Positions 35,487 to 45,800 of a stretch of DNA of 64,000 nucleotides are shown here, in pieces. The DNA is taken from NCBI RefSeq assembly GCF_963259705.1, contig NC_081840.1:1379956-1443955 (forward strand), read 5' to 3'. How positions within the stretch are numbered: position 1 is the stretch's first letter; each line of letters begins with the position of its first letter. The notes below the pieces were generated by a model. The model was not told the DNA's origin. It did not search any database and saw nothing but the letters and a program-made list of their open reading frames with translations. The DNA comes from Myotis daubentonii (Eukaryota; Chordata; Mammalia; Chiroptera; Vespertilionidae). Made by a program: the position numbers and the translations under genes.

Positions 35487-38401
35487 GAAAAGAACTTTTC
35501 ATCTAGAATTTTATATCCAGACAAACTCCCATTCAAATGCTAGAGCATAAAAAAGTGCCCTCAGGCCTAAAAGACATCAGAAGGTTGCAACACGGGGACC
35601 TGTCCTGACGACAGGCTGGGGAAGGAGAGTGGGAGGGCCCAGGGCTGAAGAGATGGGAAGGGGGAGTGAGATACATTGGTAATGCTTATTATTATCTTTT
35701 TAAGTTTTTTAAAAGCTGGGACTGAAATGTGATGGGGAAGGGGGAGACCAAAGGAGTGGCATGCACTGCAGAGCTCATGTGGCAAGGGACGAAACGGAGA
35801 GTGAAAAGCTTGAGAAATCAAAGGACCACAAACTTAACATGAAGTCTATCCATTTCTAGAAAAGTTTAAAACATCAAAATGGACACAGCAACCAACAGAG
35901 AATTTGAACAGGCTAGCAAGGATGAAAGATATTAAAATGTTGGCCAAAGACCTCCTATTTTCAAAATACCCAGTCCACATGTTTTTACAGGCAAAGTATA
36001 CCAAACTCTCAATGATTTCTTCTTACAGAAATGGTTATGGGAAACAGAAAGGAGGACTGGAAACTGCCCAGGCCATTTTATGAGGCCGGGGTGATCTCAA
36101 TTCCCAAACCAGGTGAAGGACATTCCAAGATAAGAAAAAGTACAGGCCCATTTACTCATAACGGACATGCAAACGTCCTAAATAAAGTACTAGTTCACTA
36201 ACAGCAACAGTGTGTTTTGAAAATACATGGTGTTCAGCCCAGCCCGTGTTGCTCAGTGGTTGAGCATCAACTCATGCACCAAGACGTCACCGGTTCCATC
36301 ACCGGTTCGATTCCCCAGTCAGGGCACGTGCCCAGGTTGCAGGCTAGACCCTCAGTAGGGTCACAGCGTCACTGGCGCGGCTGGGTGTGCAGGAGACAGC
36401 TAATGGATGTGGATGTTGATCTCTCTTTGATGTTTCTCTCTCTCCCTTACCCTTCCTCTCTCTCTAAAAATCATTAAAAACATTAAAAAATACAAATGCA
36501 TGGTGTTCAAAGGGTTCATGCCCCAGGAATGCGGGAAGGCAGCCTGGGACCTGCGCTGGTGGGTGTGTATGCTGGTGCCCCAGCAGGTGGCAGTGAGAGC
36601 CTTGTGCTGGGCAAGTCAGTCTGGCTGAGGGAAGGCAAGAGGGCGCGTTTGAAGAAGTGGCACCTGCGCCCAGCGGGAGGACAGTCTTGCAAGGATGGCT
36701 CCGCCTCAGAAGACCTCACCAACAGGCCAAATAACGGAGGGGAGAGAAGTCACATCTCATCGACGCAGGAAAAACCCGGAAAAGCCAGCAACCTGCTTGT
36801 GATTGCTACACACTGCTCGCAAACTCGCTCTGGCCGCAGCGCATTGGTGAGAGCGTCACCCCCAGGCCAAGCTGTGGCTTGATCCCGGTCAGGGCGCACA
36901 CAAGCAGCCACCAATGAAGGCGGGACAGCAAATCCATGTTTCTCGCTCTCAAATCAGCTTTAATTTTTCAAACTGCTAGCAAACTAGCAGTGGGACAGAA
37001 TTTCTACAACTGGATAGTTTTTGTACCAAACCCGACAGCAGACTGGGCAAAGGGTAGAAACGGGAGGGGCAAGGGGCCCAGGAGGAAAAAAGTCACAGGG
37101 AGAGGCTTCCAACCTGAGGAACACACATTAAACCCGGGGTGTGGGGGGGGTGGGGGTGCTGAGCGCTGTGGAGGGCCGTTCAGCCAGGGTGGGAGGTCCC
37201 TCCACCTCCCACGGGGACTCCTGGGCCATCGCCCCTGTCCCTTAGCCCCTGACTGTTCCCACCCCGCAAGGCCAATGAGGCTGCAAGGATCCCTGTCTCA
37301 GCCCCGCCCCCACGTCCTAGCCCCGCCCCAAATCCCAGCCCCGCCCCCACATCTCAGCCCCGCATGTCCTAGCTCCACCCCCACATCTCAGCCCCGCATG
37401 TCCTAGCTCCACCCCCACATCCCAGCCCCGCCCCCATGCCCTAGCTCCGCCCCCAAATCCCAGCCCCGCCCCCCTCACCATGTTCGAGACGCTGTGACCT
37501 CCTCGCACCAGGACTGACACCATCTGCGGGTAGAAGGAGAAGCGGCCTCAGCGGCGGACCCACTGGGCCGACACCCCCCGGACCACGCGGGACCCAAGGT
37601 CCGAGCCTCCTCCCGGTTGGGCCCAGGCACCTTGTCCGCCGGGAACTCCACGGCGGCGCCTGCGCAGGGGGTCCGGTTCTGGCTCCAGTTGTCCGCATTG
37701 TCGAAGTCGGTGTTGGGGACCCAGATTTTGTAGGCGGCCCTGGTCAGCGCTGGGGAGGCGGAGGCTGAGTGCTCCCCGCGCCGCTGGCCTGCGGGGCCCC
37801 CCCAGACTTCCCGTCCGGGGATGCGGGGGGGGACGACCTCCCCGGTGAGGCGCGGCGGCGACACGGGGCCCACAGCCAGGCACCGAGGGGTCCCCGCGGG
37901 AACCCGCCCCGCCCTGAGGAGCTCCTATTGGCTCTGCAGAGCCCGCTCAACCGTGCCCTCCCCCAGGACGCCCGCCCCCGTTTGGCCCGGAGCCGGAGCA
38001 GAGGACCCGGCGGGGGAGAAGGGGCGGCAGGAAGGGCGGGGCGGGAGCCGGGACTGAGACGGGACAGCGGAGCTGCAGTCCCTCAGCTCCCGGCGGTGGG
38101 CGGGCCCCGAAGGGGAGGTCAGCGGCGCCTCGGGAGGAGAAACCGAGGCAGCGGCGGAACCCCGCGGACTCCCGTGCGCGGCCACCGCTTTCCGCGGGGA
38201 TGAGGGCGGCGCCAGGGCAGGCGGGTGGGTCTGGCCGGGCTCCTCGCCCCCCCGCCACCTGCGGGGCCGGCTGCTGGGACGGAGCCGCCCGCCCCCGGGG
38301 ACCCGGGCCCTCGGGCCGGGAGCCGCGCGGCCCCAGCGCGCCCGCTTACCGCAGAGCTGCAGCCCCAGCAGCAGCCGGCCCAGCGCGCCCCTCGCGCCCA
38401 T
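31181..38401 (-). CDS. AMN: AMN (amnionless), complete, 11 coding exons
   Basis: Amnionless is the single-pass membrane partner of cubilin; it carries the cubam receptor to the apical membrane for intestinal vitamin B12-intrinsic factor and renal protein uptake. The 11 exons join in phase to 480 codons plus stop. Residues 1-17 and beyond form a signal peptide (RLLLGLQL core). The ectodomain includes [20 protein letters not shown] with two N-glycosylation sequons (NWS, NRT), then a cysteine-rich von Willebrand C-like segment about residues 205-257. The transmembrane span is about 371-394. The cytosolic tail has two FxNPxF endocytic motifs, FHNPVF 413-418 and FVNPLF 468-473. The chosen ATG at 38401 has G at -3 and +4. 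It is longer than the human protein as I recall it (453 aa), mainly in the tail. Intron 3 is 4.0 kb while most others are under 400 nt. Confidence 0.96.
31529..31594 (-). repeat. 33-bp duplication that includes a splice donor
   Basis: Starting exactly at the exon 10 donor, the intron reads GTACGCGGGGCTGGGCTGGG and repeats the same block 33 nt later (donor-like GT at 31561). A third GTACGCGGGG occurs near 31450. The block is G-rich in the gene's direction. Confidence 0.92.
31595..31772 (-). CDS. AMN: AMN coding exon 10 (transmembrane segment)
   Basis: Follows GTGGCAG and encodes the juxtamembrane part and the membrane span [20 protein letters not shown]. It ends in phase 2 before GTACGC; a second GTACGC lies 33 nt further on. 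Confidence 0.94.
31848..32022 (-). CDS. AMN: AMN coding exon 9
   Basis: Follows CTCCCCAG and ends in phase 1 before GTAAGC. It encodes [20 protein letters not shown] to [12 protein letters not shown]. Confidence 0.95.
32208..32290 (-). CDS. AMN: AMN coding exon 8
   Basis: Follows GTTGCAG and ends in phase 0 before GTAATG. It encodes [20 protein letters not shown]. Confidence 0.94.
32382..32490 (-). CDS. AMN: AMN coding exon 7 (cysteine-rich segment)
   Basis: Follows CCTGCAG and ends in phase 1 before GTGAGC. It encodes [20 protein letters not shown] and the CCALC end of the von Willebrand C-like module. Confidence 0.95.
32597..32734 (-). CDS. AMN: AMN coding exon 6
   Basis: A 46-codon phase-0 exon between CCGCAG and GTGAGG. 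It encodes [20 protein letters not shown] and the start of the cysteine-rich segment, ending CVCGNAE. Confidence 0.95.
32868..33085 (-). CDS. AMN: AMN coding exon 5
   Basis: Follows CTGCAG and ends in phase 0 before GTGAGG. It encodes [40 protein letters not shown] and VWALGQ. Confidence 0.95.
33152..33370 (-). repeat. About 77-bp minisatellite filling AMN intron 4
   Basis: Roughly 2.7 copies of a unit containing GGGACAACGCCCTCTGCT and CAGGCCCCGCCCCAGACACG (plus strand) occupy most of the 309-nt intron. The array begins about 24 nt after the exon 4 donor in the gene's direction. Confidence 0.93.
33395..33482 (-). CDS. AMN: AMN coding exon 4
   Basis: Lies 4.0 kb beyond exon 3, after CTTGCAG; ends in phase 1 before GTGAGG. 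It encodes [20 protein letters not shown] to NPDCGP. Confidence 0.94.
34848..35010 (-). mobile_element. HeliBat-type non-autonomous Helitron (copy 1)
   Basis: In the minus direction it starts TCTATAATAATAAAAGC and ends in a hairpin (palindrome TGCACGAATTTCGTGCA at 34860-34876) followed 8 nt later by CTAG and then T. That is the Helitron signature: 5' TC, 3' hairpin plus CTRR, inserted before T. Length 163 bp; non-coding. Confidence 0.88.
35011..35418 (-). mobile_element. HeliBat-type Helitron (copy 2), head-to-tail with copy 1
   Basis: Its CTAG 3' end at 35011 touches the 5' TC of copy 1. The hairpin TGCATGAATTTCATGCA lies at 35022-35038. The likely 5' end TCTAAAGAAGTAATATG lies at 35418, next to an ATAG microsatellite. 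It contains a (GT)n tract at 35188-35231. Confidence 0.83.
35188..35231 (+). repeat. (GT)n microsatellite inside a Helitron
   Basis: About 22 uninterrupted GT dinucleotides within Helitron copy 2. Confidence 0.95.
35416..35487 (+). repeat. (ATAG)n microsatellite
   Basis: About 70 bp of TAGA/GATA tetramers with one TGATAGATA interruption, starting at the 5' end of Helitron copy 2. Confidence 0.95.
36237..36498 (+). mobile_element. VES-type SINE with target duplication
   Basis: Contains tRNA-like head GTTGCTCAGTGGTTGAGCAT, B box GGTTCGATTCC, CT-rich tail and A-rich end. The 11-bp target duplication CATGGTGTTCA flanks it at 36226-36236 and 36499-36509. It interrupts the L1-like remnant. Confidence 0.92.
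36830..36971 (+). mobile_element. Short degenerate tRNA-derived SINE
   Basis: A tRNA-like block (GCGCATTGGTGAGAGCG, TTGATCCCGGTCAGGGCGCA) and an A/T-rich end are flanked by an imperfect 17-bp duplication, ACTGCTCGCAAACTCGC at 36813 and ACTGCTAGCAAACTAGC at 36972 (15 of 17 identical). Confidence 0.75.
37295..37472 (-). repeat. G-rich 17-40-bp minisatellite after AMN exon 3 donor
   Basis: On the plus strand, AGCCCCGCCCCCACATCC-like units alternate with AGCTCCACCCCCACATC and CATGTCCT blocks. In the gene's direction it is G-rich, and it starts within about 10 nt of the exon 3 donor. Confidence 0.9.
37479..37523 (-). CDS. AMN: AMN coding exon 3 (45 nt)
   Basis: A 15-codon exon between CCGCAG and GTGAGG encoding [17 protein letters not shown]-rich tandem repeat starts within about 10 nt of its donor. 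Confidence 0.93.
37631..37749 (-). CDS. AMN: AMN coding exon 2
   Basis: Follows CCCCAG and ends in phase 0 before GTGCCT. It encodes [20 protein letters not shown] and the first glycosylation sequons. Confidence 0.94.
38350..38401 (-). CDS. AMN: AMN coding exon 1 (start, signal peptide)
   Basis: ATG at 38401-38399 opens [17 protein letters not shown] and the exon ends in phase 1 before GTAAGC. The frame stays open upstream, but no in-frame ATG was found there, only a GTG at 38455. Confidence 0.9.
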
Positions 38402-38450
38402 CGCGCCCCTCGCGCCCGCTCCGCCCGGCGCCCAGGACTTTGCCCGCGGG

Positions 38451-38460
38451 GCCACGTGAC
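38451..38460 (-). promoter_or_regulatory. AMN: E-box GTCACGTGGC upstream of AMN ATG
   Basis: In the gene's direction GTCACGTGGC lies about 50-60 nt before the start codon, beside GC boxes (GGGCGG-like repeats, 38460-38480 plus strand). The extended CACGTG core suits USF/MITF/TFE-family bHLH-ZIP factors; binding is inferred only. Confidence 0.5.
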
Positions 38461-38480
38461 CGGGCGGGCGGGCGGGGCCG

Positions 38481-38949
38481 CCGGGCGGTTACACATTCAC
38501 CCGCAGGCCGCCCGCCCCGGCCGCGTCCGGTTCCTCCGAGGGCCCGCGGCCTCCTCCCCCACGTTCCGCCCCCTGCCCACGAAGTGGGTGTGTTTGGGGA
38601 GAAGACCTGGGGCTCCCCCTTCTCTGTCCGGGTGTGGCTGGTCAGCACCTAGTCCGCCCACCTGGGGGGCTGGTGTCCACTCCGCCAGGCGGGCCCTCCT
38701 GCCTCCCGGCGGGCGGGCTGTGGCCCCGCTGATGGCGGGCAGGGCGAGCACGGGGCGTGGCGGAGGGTGTTGTGCTGGTTATGGACGAGGGCGATGGATG
38801 GATGGGAAATAGTGAGCGAGTGAAGGAAGGAATGAGCGGTTGGTGATGGGGCGGATGTTGGGTGGGAATGGAGGGGTGGGTGCAGGGGAGGTGGGTGATG
38901 GAGGGTGGGTGGTGGGTGGAGAGGGGAGGGGGTAGATGAAAGGTAGGAT
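38481..38949 (+). other. AMN-TRAF3 intergenic, left part
   Basis: GC-rich sequence passes into a purine-biased GGTGGGTGGAT-type stretch (38760-38940) of low complexity. No gene is supported. Confidence 0.5.
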
Positions 38950-38964
38950 AAGAATGGCGATTGG

Positions 38965-39176
38965 GCCGAAAACCGGTTTGGCTCAGTGGATAGAGCGTCG
39001 GGGACTGAAAGGTCCCAGGTTCGATTCCGGTCAAGGGCATGCATTGGGTTGCGGGCACATCCCCAGTAGGAGATGTGCAGGAGGCAGCTGATCGATGTTT
39101 CTCTCTCATCATAACTCTTTATCTCTCTCCCTTCCTCTCTGTAAAAAATCAATAAAATATATTAAAAGAAAAAAAA
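38965..39176 (+). mobile_element. VES-type SINE with perfect 15-bp target duplication
   Basis: Head CGGTTTGGCTCAGTGGATAG, B box GGTTCGATTCCGG, tail CTCTCTCCCTTCCTCTCTG and poly(A). The duplication AAGAATGGCGATTGG lies at 38950-38964 and 39177-39191. The intact duplication and A tail suggest a fairly young insertion. Confidence 0.95.
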
Positions 39177-39486
39177 AAGAATGGCGATTGGATAAGTGGA
39201 CGGGTGCAGGCGTGGCCTGTGTGCAGATGGATGCGCAGAGACATGTATATGGATGGTGGCTGGGTGAGATGGGTGAGATGGGCGGAGTGAGAAAGGCCGC
39301 GGGTTTTGGATGGTAGTGGCGATCGAATGGTGATGATGGATTGATGGTGGATAGATTAATGGGGACGGGGGTTTAGATGAATTGTGAATGACGGTTAGCA
39401 GAGAGATGGTGGATGAGAGTGGAGATGGTTATTGGATACAGCAGATGGGTGGATGGCCAGGTGGGCGCCTGTGAGTGTGGGATATG

Positions 39487-39598
39487 TGGGTGGATGGATG
39501 GATGGATAGATGGATAGATGGATGGATGGATGGATGGATGGATGGATGGATAGATGGATGGATGGATGGATGGATGGATGGATGGATGGATGGATGGG
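39487..39598 (+). repeat. (GGAT)n microsatellite
   Basis: About 110 bp of GGAT/TGGA tetramers with occasional GATA units. Broader GGTGGAT-biased low complexity surrounds it from about 39190 to 39850. Confidence 0.95.
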
Positions 39599-39859
39599 CT
39601 GGCTGATGGCTAAGCTTACCTGGAGAAGTGCATGCGTGGCTCTGCGTGCTGCACATCAGCATGGATTGTGGTGAGGCGATGGGATGGTGGGGTGAGTGGG
39701 TGGGTGCACAGATTTCACACGCTGCCCCGGATGGTGGACAATGGGCTTATGGTGTGTGGATTACTAGGGGACGGGCTGTGAGTCAGGGGGGAGATGGGTG
39801 GCTGATGCATGGATGGTGGGAGACAGATGGTGCTTACTGCTTAGGGCAGGTGGAGGTGG

Positions 39860-42255
39860 CTGCATAGACGGAGGACAGTGGGAGAGGGACTGCTCAGCCT
39901 TGGGAACTCCTGCCCGTCCTCCCTGCAGGTCCCTCGCTCTCCTGCACCCACACCCTCGCCTGCAGCCTGGGCCTCAGCACCCTTCACTCACACACAGGAT
40001 AGAGGGAGCCGGTGCCCTGGGCACTCACCTCTGAGCTGGGAGGGGCGTGGCCCCTCTGGGAAGGAGGGAGCAAATGCACCAGCACTTTTTCCTGCTGGAT
40101 GGGGCACCAGAGGGGCGGGGAGGCCCAGTCCTGGAATGTGTGGGTCTCACAGGAGGCTCCATCCTCTGGCCTCGACCAGGAACAAAGGGGCTGTTTGGGG
40201 GTCACCTCTGTTTTGTCCTTTGTTTTGCTTCTCCCTGGGAAGGAGGTGGTGCTATTGATTGGGACTGTACCCCAATAAACTGCTGTCCCCCTCCTCCTCC
40301 CACCACCCACTTCGGATGCTCAGGGCAGAGCTCGGAGGCGCGGGGAACTTCGCCCTGGGCCTGAGCGCTGCAGCCAACCTGAAGGTCGGACCTGCAAGGC
40401 GGGGGGACTGAGGGGAGGGCATGGCCCCCGGACAGCTCCAGGGGCTGGAACTCTGCCCACTCTGGCCCCACCTGGGCAGGCCATTCTCAGAGAGACTGTG
40501 CTGTCTAGAGAGCGTAGCGAGGCCACCTGGGCAGGCAAGGGAGGCTTCCTGGAAGAGGCAGCACGAACGCCGCCACATGAAGGCGGAAGTCACAGCTGTG
40601 GGTACAGGTGGAGGGGATGAAGGTGGAGTCAGGGCTGCAGGGTCTTGGCGGCGTCTCCATATATTGAGCAGAGGCTGCAGGTAGGTCCCGTATCTCAAAG
40701 GGTGGCCCAAAGAGGAGCCCACGCCAGAAACAAAGATGTGGGCAACACATGGCTGGACCACGCCAGCCACAGCACGCTGTGCCCCCGCCCCCCAGGTCCA
40801 CGTGAGCACAGCTCCCTTGTGTGGCGTGCGGGAAATGCAACGCCCTAAAGAGTTTCTCCCAGTAACCGGGCCCCCTGAGCAGCTGCTTCAGGCACGGTGG
40901 GATCCAGGCGCTTGGGCTGCCTGGTCTCTTGGTCTCTCTGTCTTGCTGTCTGGGCTTGACCATCCTCGTGCTGGTTTTGTGTGCTCAGCCTTCTCCACAG
41001 GCAGGGAAGGTAGCCTGGGAAAGCCGGGCCCCACTGCCCTGGCCGGCCCTGTGGGGGGGGGGCTGGGAGTGGAGGGGGGCGCTCAGTGAGGTCTGAGTGT
41101 GGTTCACCTCATGGCCCAGGGTTGTTGTCCTCTGATGGGCCATCACAGCCCTCCCCTGGCAGCAGGGCACTGTGAGTGACAGCCCTGTTGCCTGGGGGTG
41201 GAGGCGGGCAGACCTGCTCTTAGCCATGGTCCCGAGTCAGAACACTGGGGCCATGGAATCACCCACTTCCTGCCCCTCTCCTTCCTCTGTTCTCAGTTCT
41301 ATGGGGACAGATCCAACCCCAGGTCAATTCCCCAGCTCTTCTCCCCACCTCTGTCCCTGACGGAGCGGCCACACCTGTCCTCTGAGCAGAGGGAGGCAGT
41401 GAGGGTCACAGGCCGTCCGGCACTCCCAGGCCTGGACCATGGGCCCCCTGGAGAGCCACTGTCCCAACCCCACGGACCAAAGCCAAGGCCTGGGCCGGTC
41501 AGCGGCCAGGTAGCCCTCAGCGAGGGCAGGACGCTGGGCCGGGAGGAGCTCCGGACGCCCCACGCCCACGGCTGTTCTCTCTGGGGACGGAAGCGGCTGC
41601 AGGCTTCGGCCAGTCCCCAGGGCGCCCTCAGCTCGGGGCCCCTCTTCCTGGGCCGCATTGCTGATTGTCCCGTGAGACTCAGGGAAACCAGGAGGAGCAG
41701 GGAGAGGGTCCAGCTTCCGCCGGGGGCGTGGGAAACCCCACGGACACTGGGCAGCAGTACCAGGCGGGCTCGGGCCATCCAGGGGTCGCTTGGTGTCTGT
41801 CCCTGGTGTGGTCAAGGCTGAGGTGGGACCCCAGGCTTCAGTTCCTGCCCAGGAGGGTGGATGGAGCAGAAGGGGCGTGGGCGGTGCCCCTTCTCCGAGC
41901 AGCTCCTGCATGGGGTGGGGTGGGGGGGGTGGGGAGGGGAGGGGCAGTCGGAGCAGTGTGGCCTCTGGACAGAGGTGAGCCCTGAGGTCTGGGCGGGAGT
42001 GGCCTCTGGGGTCTCGTTCCTGGGCCCTCCTTTCCTGCTGTGGGTGGAGGCCCATGGCCCCTCCCAGGCCGGGCCCCACGGGAGAAGGGGTGAGCAGGGC
42101 ACTCCGGCGGTGAGTGAGCTGCAGTGGGGACCCTGGAGGAGCAGGGTGGTGGGAGGGGCGGGCGGCTCCCGGGGCCTTAGTACCAGGCCTGAAAGCAGCC
42201 CCCACACTCAATAATTTGGGGAAGCTCAAGGCAGACGCAGGCTCCTGTGCACGTG

Positions 42256-42286
<31 letters not shown>

Positions 42287-42840
42287 GCACCTAGAGAAAC
42301 GCGAGATCCGAGACCGGCTATGTGGGCACCAAGCTGGGGCAGGGCGAAGGGCGCAGGCCCAGCACTCCGGCCCGGAGGGGCTGCCTGCCACCTCCAGCAG
42401 CCCCACCCCACCCGAGGTCAGTGCTGGGATGCTTTTTAATAACCACTTTGTTTCAAGGGGAGGCAGGTACTGCCCTCCCATCTGACAGAAGAGACTGAGG
42501 CTCAAGAAGCCTGGACTCCCACAGCCGAGAGTGGGCACTGGGGCAGGACCCAGGCCTGAGCGTGGCTGCTGGTGCCTGGCTCAGCCCTGGGACTCAAGGT
42601 CAGAGCCATCACTTGCATGGACAGCCAGGTGGCCTCAGGTAGGACTGGCCACTCAGCCTGCAGGGTCGGGGCAGAATGAGCACCCAGGACCCCTTTTCCA
42701 AAAGTTAAGAACTTCAAGGTGGTGACAGGAGAGCACTGCGCCAAGTGTGGGCCCAGGTTCGGCATGAGCCCCCCCCCCCCCCGCCCCCGCCTCCCCGCCC
42801 GCGGCCACTCCCCACACCTGCGAGACAGGGCGACGGAGAA
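39860..42840 (+). other. AMN-TRAF3 intergenic, no gene supported
   Basis: About 3 kb of GC-rich unique-looking sequence, with a (CA)n tract at 42256-42285 and a C run near 42770. A 404-codon minus-strand frame (41324-42538) passes through the CA tract and shows no domain, so I do not call it. An AATAAA at about 40273 (plus strand) has no associated gene. Confidence 0.55.
42256..42285 (+). repeat. (CA)n microsatellite
   Basis: About 15 CA dinucleotides, GT in the direction of TRAF3 and AMN. Confidence 0.95.
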
Positions 42841-45800
42841 ACGGAGTCCTTCGTCAGGTTTATTTGCCTCTAATGACAGTTTAGCATTTCAGGTTTGCAT
42901 TCTATACTCGTACAAACTTCAGTATTAGCATCAGGAACACAAAGACATTGCAAGACCTCCAAACACAAATAAATACCAAATAAAACCACACACAATATAC
43001 AGTAAACAAAAACAGAAAACATGATAATGCTATGAGAAAACCAGGCATGGTACGAACTCATATGATTATTGCTGAGCAATAACTCACACGGTCCTTTGTT
43101 GTTGTTTTCTTAGAAGAGCAGGAACACACGGACGTGAACCACTGGTCGTCACACTCACGTGCAGTCAGGACGGCCCTCCGCGCGCGTCACCGGACGGCGT
43201 TTGTAAAACAGGCAGATTAAACAGTCAGGTAAGAGACGGGCCTTCTTTGGTCTTTGTTTGGGGCAAGAACTGAAGAGTGAGCCACCGGAGAAAGGACGTG
43301 ACTAAAAGCGCCTCCCGCCCGTGCGCGTGGGCTTGCACGCTCCCTTGGTCAGAGACGCGCCCACAGAGGACTCGCAGGGGAACCTCGGGAATCGTGCGCT
43401 GCGGTGTTTACCAACGGGGGCACCGCGCTTGCTGCTGGGGGTCATCTTGCTTGTCTACGGGGACCGAGCTATGAACCACCGACCGCGGCAGCAGGGGCGG
43501 CGCAGCCCGGACGCCCACCTTGTCCCTGTGCGAGTTCACAAGACATGGACACGGCGGCAGCGGACAAGGAAATGCAAGCACAGCTCAGCGCCCCCCAGGG
43601 CAGCGGCGATGCCCCCAGGATGCCTCTGGGCCTTGCCTCCCCCGCCCCCCCCCGCCCCCAACTGGCCGGGCTCCCAGGTGACAACCAGCACTGCCCGGAC
43701 AGACAGGAGCGACCAGGTCACCTGCCCACCCTGGCACCTCCACCGGCCCCCTCGGGCCTGGGCCTGGCAGCCACATTCCACTTCGGAGAAACCACAACTA
43801 CCAGATGGGCCAACAGAAGACAGAGCCGTGGTCGTGGCTGAGAAGTGGCTTTGGGTGGCAGACCCCCGTCACCAGCGCTCACACATGCGGACAGGCCCCT
43901 GGAGCCCGCTCACCGCTGCAGCCCCATAAAGGTCAGCTCTGCCCAGCCCGCTCAGCACAGAGGGGCGCTTTGGGGCAAGGCTGGAGCTCCCGCCCGGCCC
44001 GCCCTGGGGCGACAGCAGAGGTGCCGGGGCTGGACCGTCTGTGACGGCGCAGAACAGCGCGGGCCTCACTCCGTGTGTTGCTGGAGGGGCTGTGGGCCTG
44101 GACCCCGGGGTGCGAGGGGGGTCCTGCCTCTCTCCCCACATCCTCTGACCGGACCATGGAATGACCCACCTGGGGACTCAGCTGTTTAAGGGTCTGTCCA
44201 GACCCTTCTGCCGACAATGCCCCTCGGCTACAGGTTGCTGGGCCGGCCATGGGGAACCCCGACACCGCCCAGAATGAGCGGGCGCTGCTGCTGATGGGAC
44301 ATGGGCCCCGACCCCGGGCAGCTGGGGACCCTGGAGACAGGCAGGTGTTCCCTGTGGTCCCAAGGGGGGCCACAGGTTCAGGGAAGCCTTGGGGCGTTCG
44401 CTCTGCTGTGACGGGGGCTCGGGCAGCGTAAGGGCCTGGGGCAGGGGGAACGCGGGGAGGCAGCTTTCCCGCCACAGCCCTGAGGCCACAGGGCAGGCAG
44501 GAGCCGCGGGGCCAAGAGCTCCCCGTGCTCCCAGCTGTTCCCACGTGGGGGCCGCGGAGCTGGGCACCGGGGCCCTGACAGCAGCCGTCATGATGCCCCA
44601 CGATGCCCCTCGGGTCCTCGGTGGCGAAGGCACACCGAGCTGCGCCCGGGGTTGGCACCACCCTCTCCTCCGACAGGTCTGAGAACTTCCATCCCAGGCT
44701 CTGCTGTCACTGTGGCCTCTGGAAATGGGAAAACCTGCTCATAAAAGAGGCCCAGGCAAGGGGGCTCCAGGGGACAGGCCCTCAGGGACACCGGGCCCCA
44801 GGCCCCGCACGGCGGCCTGCGCGGGACGAGGCTGCCGGGAAGCCGAGAGCGTGGGCTTCTCTGAGGGACGGGACCGTCCGTGGGAAACCTGCACTTAGTC
44901 GAGGGGAAAGCGCACCCGTCACCGCCTGTCTGACGCCCTCTTGTCGCCAGGAAGGGGCAGGGCCGCGAGGAGCAGAGCCCGGCGGCGCCCAGCATACGCA
45001 GGGCAGATGGCACACAGCAGTGGCCACAGGCCCCCACCCCCAGTGCCACCGAACGACGCTCCCGCCACGTCCTCTGGGCTCCTTGGAGGTGGGGGCCCAG
45101 GCACGCCCCCGCCGGGCGATGCTTCCCAGCAGCCACCCCACAGCTCCCCCGGGGGGAGGGGCAGGATGGCTTTGTTTCTCTTTCTGGCCGGACAGAGGTG
45201 GTGCTGATTCTCAGTTTGTCAGGAAAGGGGAGTCCGGGAGGTCCCGCTGGTAACCCCGGGCCGGGAGCCGCCTGAGGCCCCGCAGGAGGTCCTTCCTCTG
45301 GGAGGGGACGCCACCCGGACTGCCTGCCTCACCTCACGGCGTCCCGGGAGGAGGGAGAAGACGAGACTGAGCATTTGAACTGGGGCCTGGCAGGTGCTCG
45401 GAGCCCAAGAGGTCACTTACGGGCGCGGCATGGGGGGGTGGGGCGCTTCCAGCAGGCACGGGCGAAGGCACACCCAGCGGACGGCAGCACCAGAGACACG
45501 CGGCCCGGCCCCGGCCCGGCCGCCCGCAGCCGTGGAGCCGGGCAGGCAGTCTGAGCCGGCTGGTCGCGGGGGCTTTCGGAGAAGCGGCCGCAGGCGGTGG
45601 GTCGCTGGCTGGGCCTGGGAAGCACCCGTCACGTGTAGCACCCGTCGGTTAGCACCCGTGGAGCGTGCTGCATAGCGGAGGGGAGGCAGGGCGCGGCTTC
45701 TAATCACAGTTGGACCATTGAGAGAAGGTAAACAGTGAGTTGAGAAAATGCCGGTGGGGCGGGCGCAGGCCGGGCCCAGGGGCCCCCAGGCCACCCTCCC

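Larger units (their letters stand above)
34264..36540 (+). mobile_element. LINE-1/HAL1-like remnant in AMN intron 3, interrupted
   Basis: Sense L1-like landmarks occur in order: 'agagagaaagaccaggtcac' (about 34746), 'tcatctagaattttatatcc' (about 35499), 'attttatgaggccggggtga' (about 36074) and 'ttcatgccccaggaatgcgg' (about 36513). Two Helitrons, a microsatellite and a SINE interrupt it. No intact reading frame remains. It is antisense to AMN. Confidence 0.72.
37940..38640 (-). promoter_or_regulatory. AMN: CpG-rich AMN promoter / 5' region
   Basis: Very high GC and CpG density surrounds the AMN start codon and first intron, as expected of a CpG-island promoter. I see no TATA box. The transcription start is not determined by sequence alone. 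Confidence 0.65.

Noticed and set aside
40270..40280. AATAAA on the plus strand in the AMN-TRAF3 gap
   Set aside because: No exon or transcript structure precedes it, so a poly(A) role cannot be supported.
41324..42538. A 404-codon minus-strand open frame between AMN and TRAF3
   Set aside because: It crosses a CA microsatellite, is Pro/Ser/Arg-rich as expected of GC-rich noncoding DNA, and has no domain or splice context.
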